A stretch of 64,000 bases of DNA. Source: Bombardia bombarda. Taxonomy: Eukaryota; Ascomycota; Sordariomycetes; Sordariales; Lasiosphaeriaceae. Under the pieces are notes generated by a model that ran no database searches, was not told the origin of the DNA, and saw only the letters and a list, made by a program, of their open reading frames with translations. Position 1 is the stretch's first letter. Each line of letters starts with the position of its first letter. The stretch covers positions 1,426,001-1,490,000 of the forward strand of contig JAULSR010000001.1 of the NCBI GenBank assembly GCA_030512295.1, given 5' to 3'. Of this stretch, positions 9,572 to 22,272 are shown piece by piece. Both the position numbers and the translations under genes were made by a program.

Positions 9572-12163
9572 ATGCCTGGTGTTGTGGCTGCAAGCCACTC
9601 CCACAGGCCGACGACCAAGGCAGGGAATAAGCCATTCAAGTCGCGGAAGGCTACCAAGGGCTCGCTTCGGGATGCACAGAAAGGTATGAGTCACACCGAT
9701 GTTCTGGGAGGGTGTGGGAGTTGTATTTCCCATAAAGAGAGCAAGAAATCGCACACGGCTTGGACTCAAGAGCGCTGACATTGGCTGTGCGCTACTACAG
9801 GCAAGGTTTCGAGTGAGCGAGGAGTGCGAAAGACGATACACCAGCAAGTCATGTCGAAACTCGACAGGCGGAACCAGGCCAAGCAGAGGCAACTGGAGAA
9901 GCACAGAGAGCACCTGAAGGACACGTCTGTCTTCACCGGAAGAGACGGGGCGCCGAGGAATGTGGCCGTTATCCCCCTTTGCGGCGACTGCGACGCCGTT
10001 GCCGCTGTCAAGGCCCTAAACGAGAGCGTCGAGCTCGAAATCGAAGTGGCAGATGGGCCCCTCCGCGTGCCCGTGGACAGATTCAAGCAAAAGCTGCAGT
10101 ACTTCCCCCTCAAGCGGGATCTTACCGCATGCCTGGACGCTGCCAGGGTGGCCGACTTTGTCGTGTTGATTCTGTCCGCCGTGGAGGAGGTGGATGCGCT
10201 GGGCGAGCTGATCCTGCGGAGCGTTGAGAGCCAGGGTCTTTCGACTCTGTTCACTGTTGTGCAGGGTATCAGCCAGATCGAGCCCGCGAAGCAGAGACCC
10301 TCGGTGCTTGCGTCGCTCAAGTCGTACATCAACCACTTTCACCCCGAGCAAGAGAAGGTCTTCAGCCTCGAGAACAGACAGGAGTGCTCGAACCTTATGC
10401 GCTCGCTGTGCAACACCACACCGAAGGGGATTAGATGGAGGGATGAGCGGAGTTGGATGCTTGTCGAGGATGTCAAGTTTGCCGGTTCCGAGTCGGAGAC
10501 TACGGTGCTTACTGGAGTTGTCAGGGGCAAGGGGTTGAAGGCTGACCGCCTGGTACAAATCGGTGACTGGGGCACGTTCCAGGTCGAGAAGATTACGGCG
10601 GCGCCGCTCGTAACGAAGAAGAGGAAGGGCGACGAGGCTATGGCTGTGGACGAGGCAGCAGCGGAGGAGACCCTGGAAGTGCCGGGTGAGGATCGCGATG
10701 ACATTGCTGATCTCGCGCCGGAGGAGATTGCCATGGAGGAGGAGGTAGATGATGAGATGGATGATGGCGCCACAACGATGGGAGCCTCAAAGAAGGGCGT
10801 GCTGCTGGACGAACACCACTACTTTTCAGACGACGACAACATGACAATACCGCTCAAGCTCCCCAGAGGTACTTCGACATACCAGTCTGCATGGTACCTG
10901 GGGAATGATGAGGGTGATGTATCTGACTCGGGCTCCGATCTGGAAGATTTCGATATGGAGGATGTGGATGGTAACAAGGACGACGCCAAGCCTGAGGATG
11001 GCGAGGAGGGTCGTGTAGCATACGCACGGACAGAGGGTGCCGCGCCTTCCGAGTACCCACAGTCAGAGATGTTCATCGAGCCGGATGGAGATGAAGATGC
11101 CGCGGAGCTTGTGGCTTACAGGAAAAACAAGCGGAGTGATGCCGAGGACGATCTGGAGTTTCCCGATGAGATTGAGCTTCATCCTAATGTGCTAGCCCGC
11201 GAGAGACTGGCGAAATACAGGGGTCTCAAGAGTCTGCGAACCAGCAAATGGCAAGAGGATGAGGACCGCGCACATCAGCCAGAGGAGTGGCAGAGGTTGT
11301 TGCGCGTCTCAGATTATCAAGCAGCTCGGGTCAGGTCTGCTCGCGAGGCTCTCGTCGGCGGTGTTGCCCCTGGAACTCGCGTCAGCGTCCACATCAAGGG
11401 CATGCCGACACAATTCCAAGAATCATATAACCCCGGCACTCCTGTCACGCTGTTTTCCTTCCTGAGGCACGAGCAGAAGCGGACAGCTGTCAACTTCATG
11501 ATGAACCTCAGCTCCGACTACCCGACATCCATCAAATCGAAGGAGGAGCTGATCATGCAGTGCGGCGCGCGGAGGTTCGTCATCAACCCCCTATTCTCCC
11601 TAGGCGGCAACACGCCCAACGACGTGCACAAGTACTGCCGTTACCTGCATCCTGGCCAGTCAGCCGTCGCTACCTTTATGGGCCCCGTCACATGGGGCGC
11701 CGTGCCAGCCCTCTTCTTCAAGCGGGCTGCCCCTACCGCGGACGGATCCAGCCCTGCCTTGACTCTTGTCGCGACAGGAACGGCCCTGCCGCCTTCGACG
11801 TCGCGTGTCATTGCCAAGAGAGCTGTCCTCACGGGCCATCCCTTCCACATCCACAGATCGGTAGTCAGCGTGCGCTACATGTTCTTCAACCGCGAGGACG
11901 TCGAGTGGTTCAAGGCGCTGCCCATGTGGACCAAGAGAGGGCGGACTGGTTACATCAAGGAGGCGCTGGGTACGCATGGTTACTTCAAGGCTACGTTTGA
12001 CGGACGCATCAACCCGCAGGACTCGGTTGGTGTCAGTCTGTACAAGAGGGTGTGGCCGCGCAATGCGAAGCTACTCGACAGCCCGCTGCTTCTAGAGGTT
12101 GGGCAAGGAGAGCAGGACGGGGAGGAGGCTGCGGTTGAGGCGATGGATGCGGAGATTTCATAG
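9572..12163 (+). CDS. TSR1: Ribosome maturation factor Tsr1 (Bms1/Tsr1 family)
   Basis: Tsr1 is a GTPase-like factor that binds pre-40S particles and is required for 20S pre-rRNA maturation. Exons are 9572-9683 and 9801-12163, giving 824 residues. The basic N-terminus (PTTKAGNKPFKSRKATKGSL) is followed by a Bms1-like fold that lacks a canonical P-loop, as is normal for Tsr1. The AARP2CN region lies around WMLVEDVKFAGSE and GDWGTFQVEKI. A long acidic segment follows, then the conserved C-terminal domain with YRGLKSLRTSKW, GTRVSVHIKGMP, VLTGHPFHIHRSVVSVRYMF and KEALGTHGYFKATFDG. The CDS ends in TAG, which shows that UAG is a working stop in this genome. Confidence 0.94.
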
Positions 12164-12574
12164 ATTTGGGCAGGTAACCTTTTTTTTTAGTTGTGCCTGC
12201 TTTCATATTACCTAGTATAGATGGCCCCTTTTTAACGAATGACGTTCACGGAAATGAGATCATATTTGGTTAGTAGCTGGACTGGCTACATGATGTTCCA
12301 TCTTGAGAATCGCATTTTTTATTTTTTTTGCGGTATCATCCACTTCTTTTGCATCTTTGGTCCATTTGTCAAGACCAGTTCTTGCGTGGGTTGGATACCT
12401 ACATCATCATTGCGAGCACCATCATTGCATTGCATTGCATTGCATATGCCGTCATATTGGATCTTCTTTAGTTGCGTAGTTTGATATTCATGTAGAAGCA
12501 AACCATGTTTCTGTCTTTTGGAACATAGATGCAGTCAATGTTGCTTTCCTCACACTCACAACCCTGCCTTTCCA
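12164..12574. other. Convergent 3' flank with (GCATT)n microsatellite
   Basis: This is the region between the convergent TSR1 and UreG genes. About four GCATT units are at 12424-12445. No gene was seen. Confidence 0.6.
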
Positions 12575-13529
12575 TCATGAAGATGTCTTCGCCGCCGCCG
12601 CCGCCCCCTCAGGAACCAACCCCTCCAGCCCCTCCGTCGGCCGCGGCCCGCCCTTGGCCCTGCGCGCCTCCTCCGCGCCGCTCGACCGCCACGCGCTCAA
12701 GATCAGATTCACAATATGGTCCACCGCAACGCCCTTCTTGACCTGCGCAAACACCGTCGGCCCGCCCTCGCGCATCTTGCGCGCGTCCCGCTCCATGACG
12801 CCCAAGTCGGCGCCGACCGCCTCGGCCAGATCCGTCTTGTTCACCACCAAAAGATCACTCTGGGTGATGCCCGGGCCGCCCTTGCGGGGGATCTTGTCGC
12901 CGCCGCTGACGTCGATGACGTAGACGATGTAGTCTGCGAGCTCGCGCGAGTAGTTGGCGGCGAGGTTGTCGCCGCCGCTCTCGATGAGGAGGATGTCGGT
13001 GGCGAACTCGGCGTGCAGGTCCTCGAGGGCGGCGAGGTTGGCGCTGATGTCCTCGCGCACGGCGGCGTGCGGGCAGCCGCCCGTCTCGATGGCGCGGATG
13101 CGGGGCGGCGGGAGGGCGAGGTGGCGGGTGAGGAACTCGGCGTCCTCGCGCGTGAAGATGTCGTTGGTCACGGCGGCGATGGAGAAGCGGGAGCGGAGGG
13201 CGAGGCAGAGCTGGAGCATGAGGGCGGTTTTGCCGGAGCCGACGGGGCTTTTTTTTTTTTTTTTCGTTTGGTTAGATTTATGATATTGGGGGGGTAGATG
13301 GGAGGGGGAGGGGGAGAGAGGAAAGACAGGAAACATACCCGCCAATGCCGACGGTAAAGGCGCGGTCTTCCCACACGCGGCCCTCGATGATGGGCATCTC
13401 GCGGCCGAGATAGCTGCCGGGCCCGTCGAGGATCTCATGGCTGTGGCCGTGCTCGACAGCAGCGGCAGCAGCGGCAGAGTCGTGGCTGTGGCTGTGGATG
13501 CCGTCGTGAGAATGTGTTGGGCCGGCCAT
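12575..13529 (-). CDS. Urease accessory GTPase UreG
   Basis: UreG hydrolyses GTP to drive nickel insertion into apo-urease together with the UreD and UreF homologs. Exons are 13529-13339 and 13247-12575, giving 287 residues. The N-terminus is His-rich (HSHDGIHSHSHD and HGHSHE), a likely Ni/Zn-binding segment. The P-loop GIGGPVGSGKTALM is split by the intron. Other motifs are TNDIFTREDAEFL, the metal-binding Cys-Pro-His in ETGGCPHAAVREDISAN, LLIESGGDNLAANYS and VNKTDLA. The intron ends in AAG after 16 A residues on the coding strand, an odd acceptor, but a CTAAC branch site lies just upstream. No other urease gene is nearby. The frame is open upstream of 13529. Confidence 0.93.
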
Positions 13530-14284
13530 TTTTTGGGTGGAGGGAGGGGGTAGTATTCGTTGGAAGTTAAAGGTTGGTTGGTTGCACAAGGGACTGAAGT
13601 CGAAGGACTGTTTGTTGGTGGATTGATTAACTGATTGCTTGATACCAGCAAATCAAAAGTATGGGATTCTGTCTTAATGACCTCAAATGCCCTCTCTAGG
13701 TTGCTTCTGGCGGGACTCCATCATGAGGGGTAGCTTTTGCTGAGGGGCAGACAGACATTGGCAGGCAGTCAGTACTCAGTGGGGGCATCCAGTGGAGGTG
13801 GGGCGGAGGAACCTTAACGGTTATCCTTCGTGTACATATACAGCCCTAACCCCGGTTTGTTTACCATACCCCTTTTAACAGGTTGGCAGCCGTCTCTCTT
13901 GCCAAGGTCAGGTGGTTGGCTTTACGGTGAGGTGATGGGCGCTATATAGAGTCTTGATGTGACTCTGACAGCAGGATACTGGTAAACCACATGTTTTGAT
14001 ATTCCGTGTCTTGGCGGTGTCGACAGAAAACGTGCTCATTCATGCTCCCGTCGAGTCCGAGTGCAGGCGGGAAAAGACCGAAGTTCAATTTGACTAGGAA
14101 TTATAGATGTTGTTTTTTGAGTCTTGAGTTTGGAGTTGTGACGGGTTTTTAAGTATAAGTAAGACAGTGTAGCTGATCATGATATATGTCTTTACCGCTC
14201 TTCAACCGCTTCTTGTAGACAGTTCTAGCCCTTGAACCATACCCCTTTATCCAAGTCTACCAGTAGCAACATCTCACAGAAATC
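13530..14284. other. Divergent intergenic region (UreG / DJ-1-like)
   Basis: This 755-base region lies between divergent genes. No coding frame is supported, and no recognisable motif stands out by eye. Confidence 0.4.
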
Positions 14285-15318
14285 ATGGTGTTCCACTCGG
14301 TTTCGAGCCTCATCACGAGCCTCAGCTATATGCTGGCCTTGTTTTCTCCTAGCACCAGAGCTACAGACTCCTCCATCAAAACCTGCAGAGATGGTAAACA
14401 AACCCCTTACCAACCCCCCCCAACTCTACTGACACAACCCAAAGAAAACACAACAACCCCCATCACACCCCTCCTCAACTACGGCGTCCTCCTCTACCGT
14501 GCCTTCGAGCTCATGGACGTTTTCGGCCCGCTCGAGATCCTGCAGCTCCTGACCGAGTCCAAGCAGTACAAGCAGAACCTGTTCCTGCTCTCGCGCACCC
14601 TCGCCCCCGTCACCACCGAGCCGGCCTATCCGCCCATGAACCCGCTCAGCTCGTCCTTCTGGCCCGTCATCCTGCCTACCCACACCTTTGCCGACGACCC
14701 CGACCTCGACGTGCTCATCGTGCCCGGCGGCGCCGGCGAGCGCTCCCCCGACCTCGGCCCAGAAGTCGCCTACCTGCGCCACGCTTACCCCAAGCTCCGG
14801 TATCTTATCACCGTCTGCACCGGCGCCGGCGTTGCCGCGCGGGCGGGCGTGCTGGATGGCAGGCGCGCGACGACGAGCAAGTATGCGTGGGGGGATATTA
14901 CGCCGTTGGGGAATGGTGTTAAGTGGTGAGTGGTCGTCTCTCTCTTCTAGAAATTCTGTAAGGTACGGTGCTAAAAGTTTGTTTGTTTGAAACAGGGTGG
15001 CGCCAGCAAGATGGGTCGTTGATGGGAATATCTGGACTTCGTCAGGGGTAAGTGTGTGTGTGTGTGTGTTCAACACAAAGATGTCTGAATTTTGTGCCAT
15101 ATCTTCTGAGTTTTCCTCTCGCACACTCAAACTCACACACCGCACAGGTCACAGCCGGGTTGGACCTCGTCTTCGCCTTCATCAACGTCACCTACCCAAA
15201 CGGCCCCGAGCTGACCACCCTCATCTCGGGTGCCATCGAACACAAGCTCGTCTCGAACTCGAGTGACGATCCTTTTGCCGCGCGCTTCAACGTTCCGACG
15301 CAGAACTATCTCGGATGA
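14285..15318 (+). CDS. DJ-1/PfpI family protein (class I glutamine amidotransferase-like)
   Basis: This is a member of the DJ-1/ThiJ/PfpI superfamily; its substrate is unknown. Exons are 14285-14925, 14996-15047 and 15148-15318, giving 287 residues. After a poorly conserved N-terminus the domain starts near YGVLLYRAFELMDVFGPLEI. It contains DVLIVPGGAGERSPDL and the nucleophile elbow ITVCTGAGVAARAGVLDGRR with its cysteine at about residue 178. The C-terminal signature is APARWVVDGNIWTSSGVTAG and LDLVFAFI. The hydrophobic N-terminus could be a weak signal sequence. The ATG at 14285 has A at -3 and G at +4. An intron with donor near 14393 could shorten the N-terminus, so the first 50 residues are uncertain. 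Confidence 0.85.
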
Positions 15319-16243
15319 TGGGTGACAAAGGGAACTGCATTGTTTATGTGGGGAGTCAGCTGGGGTTTTTTTGGGGGTTTTGAAGTTAAGAAGGAACAGA
15401 CTCACCCTATCATATTATGTATCTCGGTGCATATTCTGTGTAACGGTAGCTCCCCTACCCAGCTGCAGCCTGCAGCCTACTCGGGCCGAAGTCCACATGC
15501 ATCATTACCAATAATATGCTCTATCATGCGCCTCACAACGAGTTTGTAGTGGTTGAGATAACTACGTACATGTTATTGCACGGTTCTGTAGTTGGTTGGA
15601 CATCTACCTACCTCACGTACTAAGCAGCCTTATGCACCACCACACCAAAACGCAACGGAACACAACGAAGTTTTACAACAGATACATTAGATACTCTAAC
15701 ACCAACTAAGTTGAGATGTAGCTATAGACACAACCCAAGAACAACAACCTCTTGGCTTCGATATGAATTCCCATAACCTTTTTGGTCGCTCGCTCGCTCG
15801 CTCGCTCGCTTCTTGTTTCTCCATGCCCTTTTTTCTTCTTTTCCGGGTTTTCTCTTTCCTCTCAACAAATAAGAAACATGATGATACATATTACAAGTAC
15901 AGGCGTATAACTGCGACAAAATAGAAACAGAAAGCTGAAGCGCAATGCTTTTCAATGTTGTCCTTTCCCTCTATCGCTTCTTCCCAGACACGCGTACGTG
16001 ACCCTCCTTGGGATTTCAAGGCAAAATAAGTTTGCTGAAAAAAAGGCTCTAGACGGCATGGTAATCAAATGCGTCTACAAGGAAGACTATATTTGAAAAA
16101 TCGTCAAAGCCATGAGCACAGCAAGAGTCCGGAGCAGCCCTTATGATGGATCTCCAACAAGATACCGACCAAATGCTCCTGGCTAAGACCTTGTCGATAT
16201 CTTACAGAAATATAACTGGTTCCAAAGAAGGCTACTAATTCTC
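15319..16243. other. Intergenic region with (GCTC)n repeat
   Basis: This is the 3' flank of both the DJ-1-like and the chromodomain genes. A GCTC-type microsatellite of about six units lies near 15787-15811. No gene was seen. Confidence 0.5.
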
Positions 16244-16669
16244 TTACTTCCGAGCAGACTTCGGCGGTTGTGACGGCTTTGGCGTGTTCAATGAACGCGG
16301 ATACTTTTTGAGTAGAGTGTTCGAATGTGACTGACCCATCACTTTCGTCGAACCCGCTGGCTTTGTTGGATTAGGTCTGGGCTTGAGACTGGCTGGCCCA
16401 GATAGACTTGACCCCGATGAACCCGCGACATTATCCAACCCCTTTGGGTTCGTAGGGCTTGTTTCCTTTGACGAGCTAGGTGGCGGACTTGCAAAGCTTA
16501 CCGACCTTGACGAGTTTGACTTGGATGGGCCAGATGGCTTTGATGGACCTTTGGGTAGTGGAAACTTGACCGGTTGCACTGGTAACAGTGTCACTTTTGA
16601 GGGCGATATTGATGACTTGGGGGGTAAGACTGGCTGTTTCGACGTTTCAGATGACTTCGAGGCTGGCTT
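16244..16669 (-). other. In-frame open extension beyond the chromodomain gene stop
   Basis: Directly after the TAG at 16670-16672 the same frame stays open for 141 codons before TAA. The encoded stretch is Pro/Ser/Lys-rich (for example PLPKGPSKPSGPSKSNSSRS and KPSQPPKSARK at the end). That resembles the disordered tail of a nuclear protein rather than random 3' flank. It may be the original C-terminus cut off by a CAG-to-TAG change, or a readthrough or editing extension. Confidence 0.45.
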
Positions 16670-19600
16670 CTATGCGGAGGCCGTCGAATCTCTGCTGTTG
16701 CCTGCAAACTCCACTGCTGATTTGCCGATCTTGAATAGGTTGAATATCGACTCCCATGAATCAACATTGATGTGCTCGAACCCTCGTCCCTCGGCCCGCT
16801 GCTCTTCATACCACTCCATCGTGTTGGGAAATGTAAATTTCATGTACTGCGAGTCTTTAACTTGTACGCCCGCTCTTGCGAGACGCGCTGTTTCGTAGAG
16901 CTTATTGGTGCAATTGGACCGCCTGCCAGGCTGCAGCTTGCCGCGCGGCGGATGGAAGATGATGCGGGTATCCTCGCTCTCTTCATCACCCTCGTCATCT
17001 CTGTCCGGGCTGTCGATATCCATGGCTGTATCTTCGTCTGCTAACGGCGCAGCTTCTCCTCTTCCAAGGCCATCATCCAATACAACTTTTCTATAGCCCC
17101 TGTAGTACATTTGCTTCTCTGGCGCTGGGAGAAATTCCTTAAGATCCTGCAGCATTCGGTTTAGAAAGTTTACAGTTGTATCGAATGGGTATGGAGATTC
17201 GCAGTCTGCCGGGTAGTTGAACCCTCCAAGCCACACCTGATCAAGCCAAGTCCCGGGATTCTTAACTGGCCCATGTTCGTGGACGTGCTGGATGACCTGG
17301 CGTTGCATATAGATGAGGTCCTTCATCGCCGGCACTTTCGAGCCTGGGAATCTTGCCCTCGCAGCAAGATCCCATATGATAAGCTCGCATCTGTCATACG
17401 GTCTATGGTGCGGGTTGACCGGTCGGTAGATAGCCAGCCAGGGATGTCGTTTGGGTTTTCCTTTGCATTCTTGAGGAGGATTCTGGGGGTGGTCCCACTC
17501 CTCCGCAATGGTGTGGAAAAAGCCCACGTAGGTATTGAATGACACTGGGCTATTGTAGGACGGATTTACAAATGACCATGTGAACTTGAACCAGTCGCTG
17601 ATCTTCTTGAAATCTTCTTTCCAATCGCCAAAGTGAAGCGCCATGTTGGAATCCGTCCACGAGATTGGCATTCGGTATAATGTCCATACTGATTTGCTGT
17701 TGCTCTGCATGGAGATATCAAACAACACCCCGGTAATGTGCCTAAACTCATCCGAAGGAATGATGTCGCTTTGGAAAGACCAAGAAGGCTTTAGGCTGCC
17801 ATTACTTTTCTGGTTTTCGGTACTTGCTGTGTTCACCTGGCATCTGCTTGCCTCTTCAGCTACAGCTGCTTGCTCGAGCGTGTCGAATCGTTTTTGCAAA
17901 GCCTCTGATACTGCATCCGGATCATTGACGGTGTCTTTGGAGTATGTTGGAATGCGAACACGACGTTCTCCTCTCTTAGAGCCTTGAAAGTTTATTGACT
18001 GGCTTGACCCGACAACATGGAACTTTCGAAACTGATCGACCCGCAAGGATGACCACCAGCCAAACCAGTTTATCAAACTCTGCTCATCGTTTGGGTCAAT
18101 CGATGAGTCCGCATAAACCAGCGAACTCATGTCCTCTTCTTCGACCGCATATGGGCCGGCCCTTAATGTCCGAAGGTTGTGAAGCTCCATAGCTAGAGTA
18201 GCTGAAAGGTATCTAAAGTTGCAGTCATCATGGCTCACTCCACGCAGATTCGCATCAATCTGGAATTCCAGTTCCGTGCCTCTCGGATTGTTCCACAGGT
18301 CATCTCGTGCCCGCGATTTTTCGACAGCTAAATCCATCATGTACTCGTGAATATTGTACGCCGTTACCAATCTGTAGTTGAAGCTCTTCCCCCATCTAGT
18401 CAAGAACCAGTCCAAAAACTCATAGGCACGCTGAGGCTCAGATATGAGAAAACTTGGGGTGAGGAGAATGGCTGTGCGGTGCGGGAAAATACGAGTTAAC
18501 TGCATTTCCCCGGGGCCATAGCAGGACTATCCGGTAATGTGATTGATGGATAAAGTAGCGGCGTTTGAATAGGGTCGGAGAAGCACCAGTACTGATCGTG
18601 ATTATTGATGAGATACCTGGAGAGTCTGGGAAACCGACGCAGACTCCATGCTAGTGTCTCGTGAACAATCACAACTCCAGACTGGTGGATAACGCTTGCC
18701 CGAAATGCAGTCCAGCTGCCGGGGTGATGGCATAGGTAAATCTGACATTCCGGATTGCACGCACGTAACCAGTGGAACAGCGAGACCATGGTTGCCCCCT
18801 TGGGTTCAGGAAACGCAAGGAAGAAATTGTGGACCTCGGGTGGCTTCGGTAAAACAGGAAGAAGTTTTGCGTAGTTTAAGTCGAAGAGCCTCGTCACCAC
18901 TCTTTCTCGGGCATGCTTTATGTCCAGCCCATTAGATTCTGTATTTCGAGCCGGAAACGGGAGATCCAGAGGCCGAGACAGAGCCGGGATATCCATGTTC
19001 GGAAGGAAGAGGAGATATCGCAGTTCAACCCCCGACGGACTTGCTGGCTCTTGACCAACCAAGTCTATCTTCCACTCCTCACATTTTGACGGAAACACTA
19101 TTACATTGAAGTTAGGGTGTGGGAAGTATAGACCGAGCAGTCCAGACCTTAAGTACTCAGCAGCTCCTTCGAGGATGGGTTCGTTATCTTTGGTCGTGAT
19201 TGTTCCATCACATAGACGTGCTTGTATGAGGCTCTCTGACTGTATCCTAAATGCCGTGGCAAAGCAAGTGTACCGAAATTGAAAAGTTTCTTGTGCGAGA
19301 AAGCTTGCAAGCCACGGCTGTGGAGAATCCCGTGGTAGCCCACTGAAAGTAGCTTCTACAGCGACAGAGTCTCCAAAAACAAGCTTCTTTACCGAAGTCT
19401 GCGTTAAAGCTTTTGTGCGATATTCGGTAAAGGACAGTTTCTTAGGTATAGGTCTGAAGTTCTCAGTACTAGACATAGGAGGCGGACTCAAGCTGCGAAG
19501 ACGAGGACGGCCCGGCAGGTCTTTCTGTCGAATAGGAGAGCCTGGGGTGTCGATATCCATGGGTTCCGGCTCTTGCATAAAAAGATGCTCATCGTCCTCA

Positions 19601-20868
19601 AAGCGGACAGACTTGCGTTTCTTTCTCGTGGGTCCGTCATCATAGGGTTTGATAATAGCACGCTTTAATTCTGCTGGTGGACTCTGTTGAACCGTGGGAG
19701 TCGGCGGGAGAATGTCTTTTGATAACTTTCTGATGCCAGTTGACGCAGTTGGTTCCGCTGAGATTGGAAACAGCGATAGGGTAGAGGGATCTGCAGCTAT
19801 ATCCTCCTTATCTCGTCCTCTCTTCTCGGCCAGTCTCCGAATGCGGTGTTTCGAAAACAACTTTGATTCTTTCGTTGGATCTGACATGGCCTCTTTGAGA
19901 GAAACGCGAGGCTTCTTCTTCTTTCCCGCAACAAAAATATTATTCGTACCTGCCTTACCCACTTTGCTTTTCTTTGCTGTCAAAACTCTCTTTGGATTAC
20001 CATTGACTGGTGGGGTTAGAGATGGGGCTATAGGGTTGGCGACACGACTGGTGGTGGCTGGTTTTGGCGGATTATTTGTCGTAGCGGTCAATGTGGAATG
20101 CTTTATAGCTGTGGGTTTTTTGGCTGTTCCCTGATAGCCCGTGGATGATCTGCGCTCAGGCGGTTCTCGGGAGGATGACGCAGAAGGCTTTTTACTTGAA
20201 CTCCCGTTGCCTGTAGTTGCTGACTTCTTGGTAGTATCAAGCTGCGGGGTCTCGCTTTGGCTCTTGGTATGCTTTGACATAGGCGCCGAGCTTTTGTTTG
20301 CCATGCTGGAGGGCTTGGTCGTTGCTCTGACTGAATTCTGTCCATCCTGCAGGCCCGGTTTTGGGGATGTCGAAGCTGTCACTCTATCATCGACGTAGAG
20401 ATCTTCTTCGACTGCCTCCTCATCGCTCGATTCCGTCGGCGAGTCGTCCGAGAGCGGCTCAGTTAGAGGGAGACCTAATTTTCTTCTTTTGGCATTTCGA
20501 CGATAGTGCCGCTTCGCCTTCTCTCTCTCACGCTTGCGAACAGCACGATACCAATTCGCCACGTCGAATGGTTTCCCCTCGCCGGTGGCATGTTTTCGCT
20601 TGGTCTCTTCCCATATCTCCCGCAATTCGTCTCCGAGATTCTCCTCAGGCTCCCAGGTGCTCTCTTCCATGGGAAATCCAACCCATTCTACGAGGTAAAC
20701 CGTATCTCCCTCGACAACTTCTTCGGCAAGTACTTGCTCTACCGAAAACTCTGCATCAGGGTCATGCTTATCGCCTACACTGGAAGTGAGGGAGATATCG
20801 TCATCGCTGTCTAGCGCCTCGGGGGAAATCCCATCAGCCGAGCCAATCCGGCCGACTCGCTTGAACAT
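16670..20868 (-). CDS. Large chromodomain protein, frame broken once near 18500
   Basis: I do not recognise a named ortholog. The first frame (20868-18496, 790 codons) starts at an ATG. It carries a chromodomain near residues 38-95 (FSVEQVLAEEVVEGDTVYLV, EWVGFPMEESTWEPEENL), a family of methyl-lysine readers. A basic segment (KAKRHYRRNAKRRK), a long disordered Ser/Lys/Pro region with MDIDTPGSP, and a globular part follow. The second frame (18505-16670, 611 codons) continues the globular region (IFPHRTAILLTPSFLISEP, WFGWWSSLRVDQFRKFHVVG) to an acidic segment and TAG. The frames overlap by 10 bases. One extra G in the GGGG run (CCCC at about 18510-18513 on the plus strand) would join them into a 1,399-residue protein. 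No canonical intron was found across the junction. A role in heterochromatin is inferred only from the chromodomain. Confidence 0.7.
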
Positions 20869-22272
20869 GGTGGATGCCCACCCGTGGTGCAGCAGAACGG
20901 CAAGATAGTAGGCAGCGCGCGCTGATGGAGCGCGACGCGACTCTGGGCTGACGTTGAGTGAGGTTCAGCAGACGCGTTTGATCTTATTGCTCAAGGCTCG
21001 GTCGTTGTAGTCAATTTACTAGTAGCCCATAGCCCACGGCCGTGATTATAGAATCTGGAATGCCAACAAACGAGATAGTCAGTTCATTGGTTTGCTGTTA
21101 TGGGTAAGGTGTGGTGTGGGCATCCGTCGTTCGACTTGTGGGCGACGAATGAATGGCGAGCCGAGGAATGCCGGAACGACGTGGCCGTGCAGGCAGGTTG
21201 CAGGCAAACAAAACAAACGTTGGTACGGAGAGTACGGAGAAGTTTGTAAGGAAAATGTGGACAGTTGAGCAAGCTCTTTATGTACGCAAAATCCCTAGAC
21301 CTAGGATCGCCTGCCGATTGATTCCTTGATTGGATTGCAAAAGAACCCACCCAATCGACGGCGGCTGTTGGACCTGGTGAATCAAGCGGTGGCTGAGAAC
21401 ATCAGACAAGTTGCAAAGTACTTTATGCATATATAATAAATTACCTAATGAAAATATTGATCTTACCTGAATTCTTAGGTTGACAGTCTCGTGCGCGACT
21501 GCGACAAAGCGGCTTGGTGCATGCATTTGTTGGTGATATTGGATTGAATTCTAGAAGTACGGAATGTGGCTGCGGAGTGCAAACCTAAACCACGAAGACT
21601 GAATTTTTGGCACGTGACGGCGGTTGCTCTGGGCAAGCCAGTCAAGCCACGGGGTTCGAGGGGAGTTGTAGTTGGGTCGGATGTGTTTAAGTGCCTTCCC
21701 CCCGGCCTATCGACTTTCCGAAAATTGGTGGTGGCTCCTGTAGGCCATCAGGCCTAGCCCGCCCTTGTAGCCCCTGTTGTTGGAGGCTGTGGAGGATGAC
21801 TGTGACTGCCCGCCGCCCCAAACTCTACTCCGTGCCAGGCCCCAGTGTGAGCAACCAGAGGTGCAGTTGACGAAAGTGACTACCTGAAACTTGCGAACAA
21901 CCCGTATTAACAAAGCCGCCCTTTTCTTCTCTCAGACATCAATCGTTGCCTGCCAAGTACACTCAATAAGCTATAATCAGGTACCAAGATAAAACCTTGT
22001 CCATCGCCTCCATTTCTTACCATTATCGCTGCCTGCCAATCTTCCAAGACCGCTTCCAACCTTGTCTTCAGCACATCCAGGGTCCCCCCGAACACTGCCA
22101 CTACCCACCACTCGCCGGTGGTCATTAGCTGCCATTCCACTCGACCCGCTCCTGAGAGCCGCACCGCTCTCCTTGTCTCTCCTGGCACATCGCTCGCTTT
22201 GTGCATATCAACGTCCTATCGCCATAGACACGGACACCGACTAATCTCGCCATTAATTACCCAACCGCAGCC
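20869..22272. other. Divergent intergenic region (chromodomain gene / Rab GTPase)
   Basis: This 1.4-kb region lies between divergent genes. No frame has convincing coding character. The pyrimidine-rich stretch at about 22020-22260 is probably the Rab gene leader. Confidence 0.4.

Noticed and set aside
16670..16740. Short intron removing the TAG at the end of the chromodomain gene
   Set aside because: The only GT-AG pair gives 45 bases with no branch-site motif and a poor donor.
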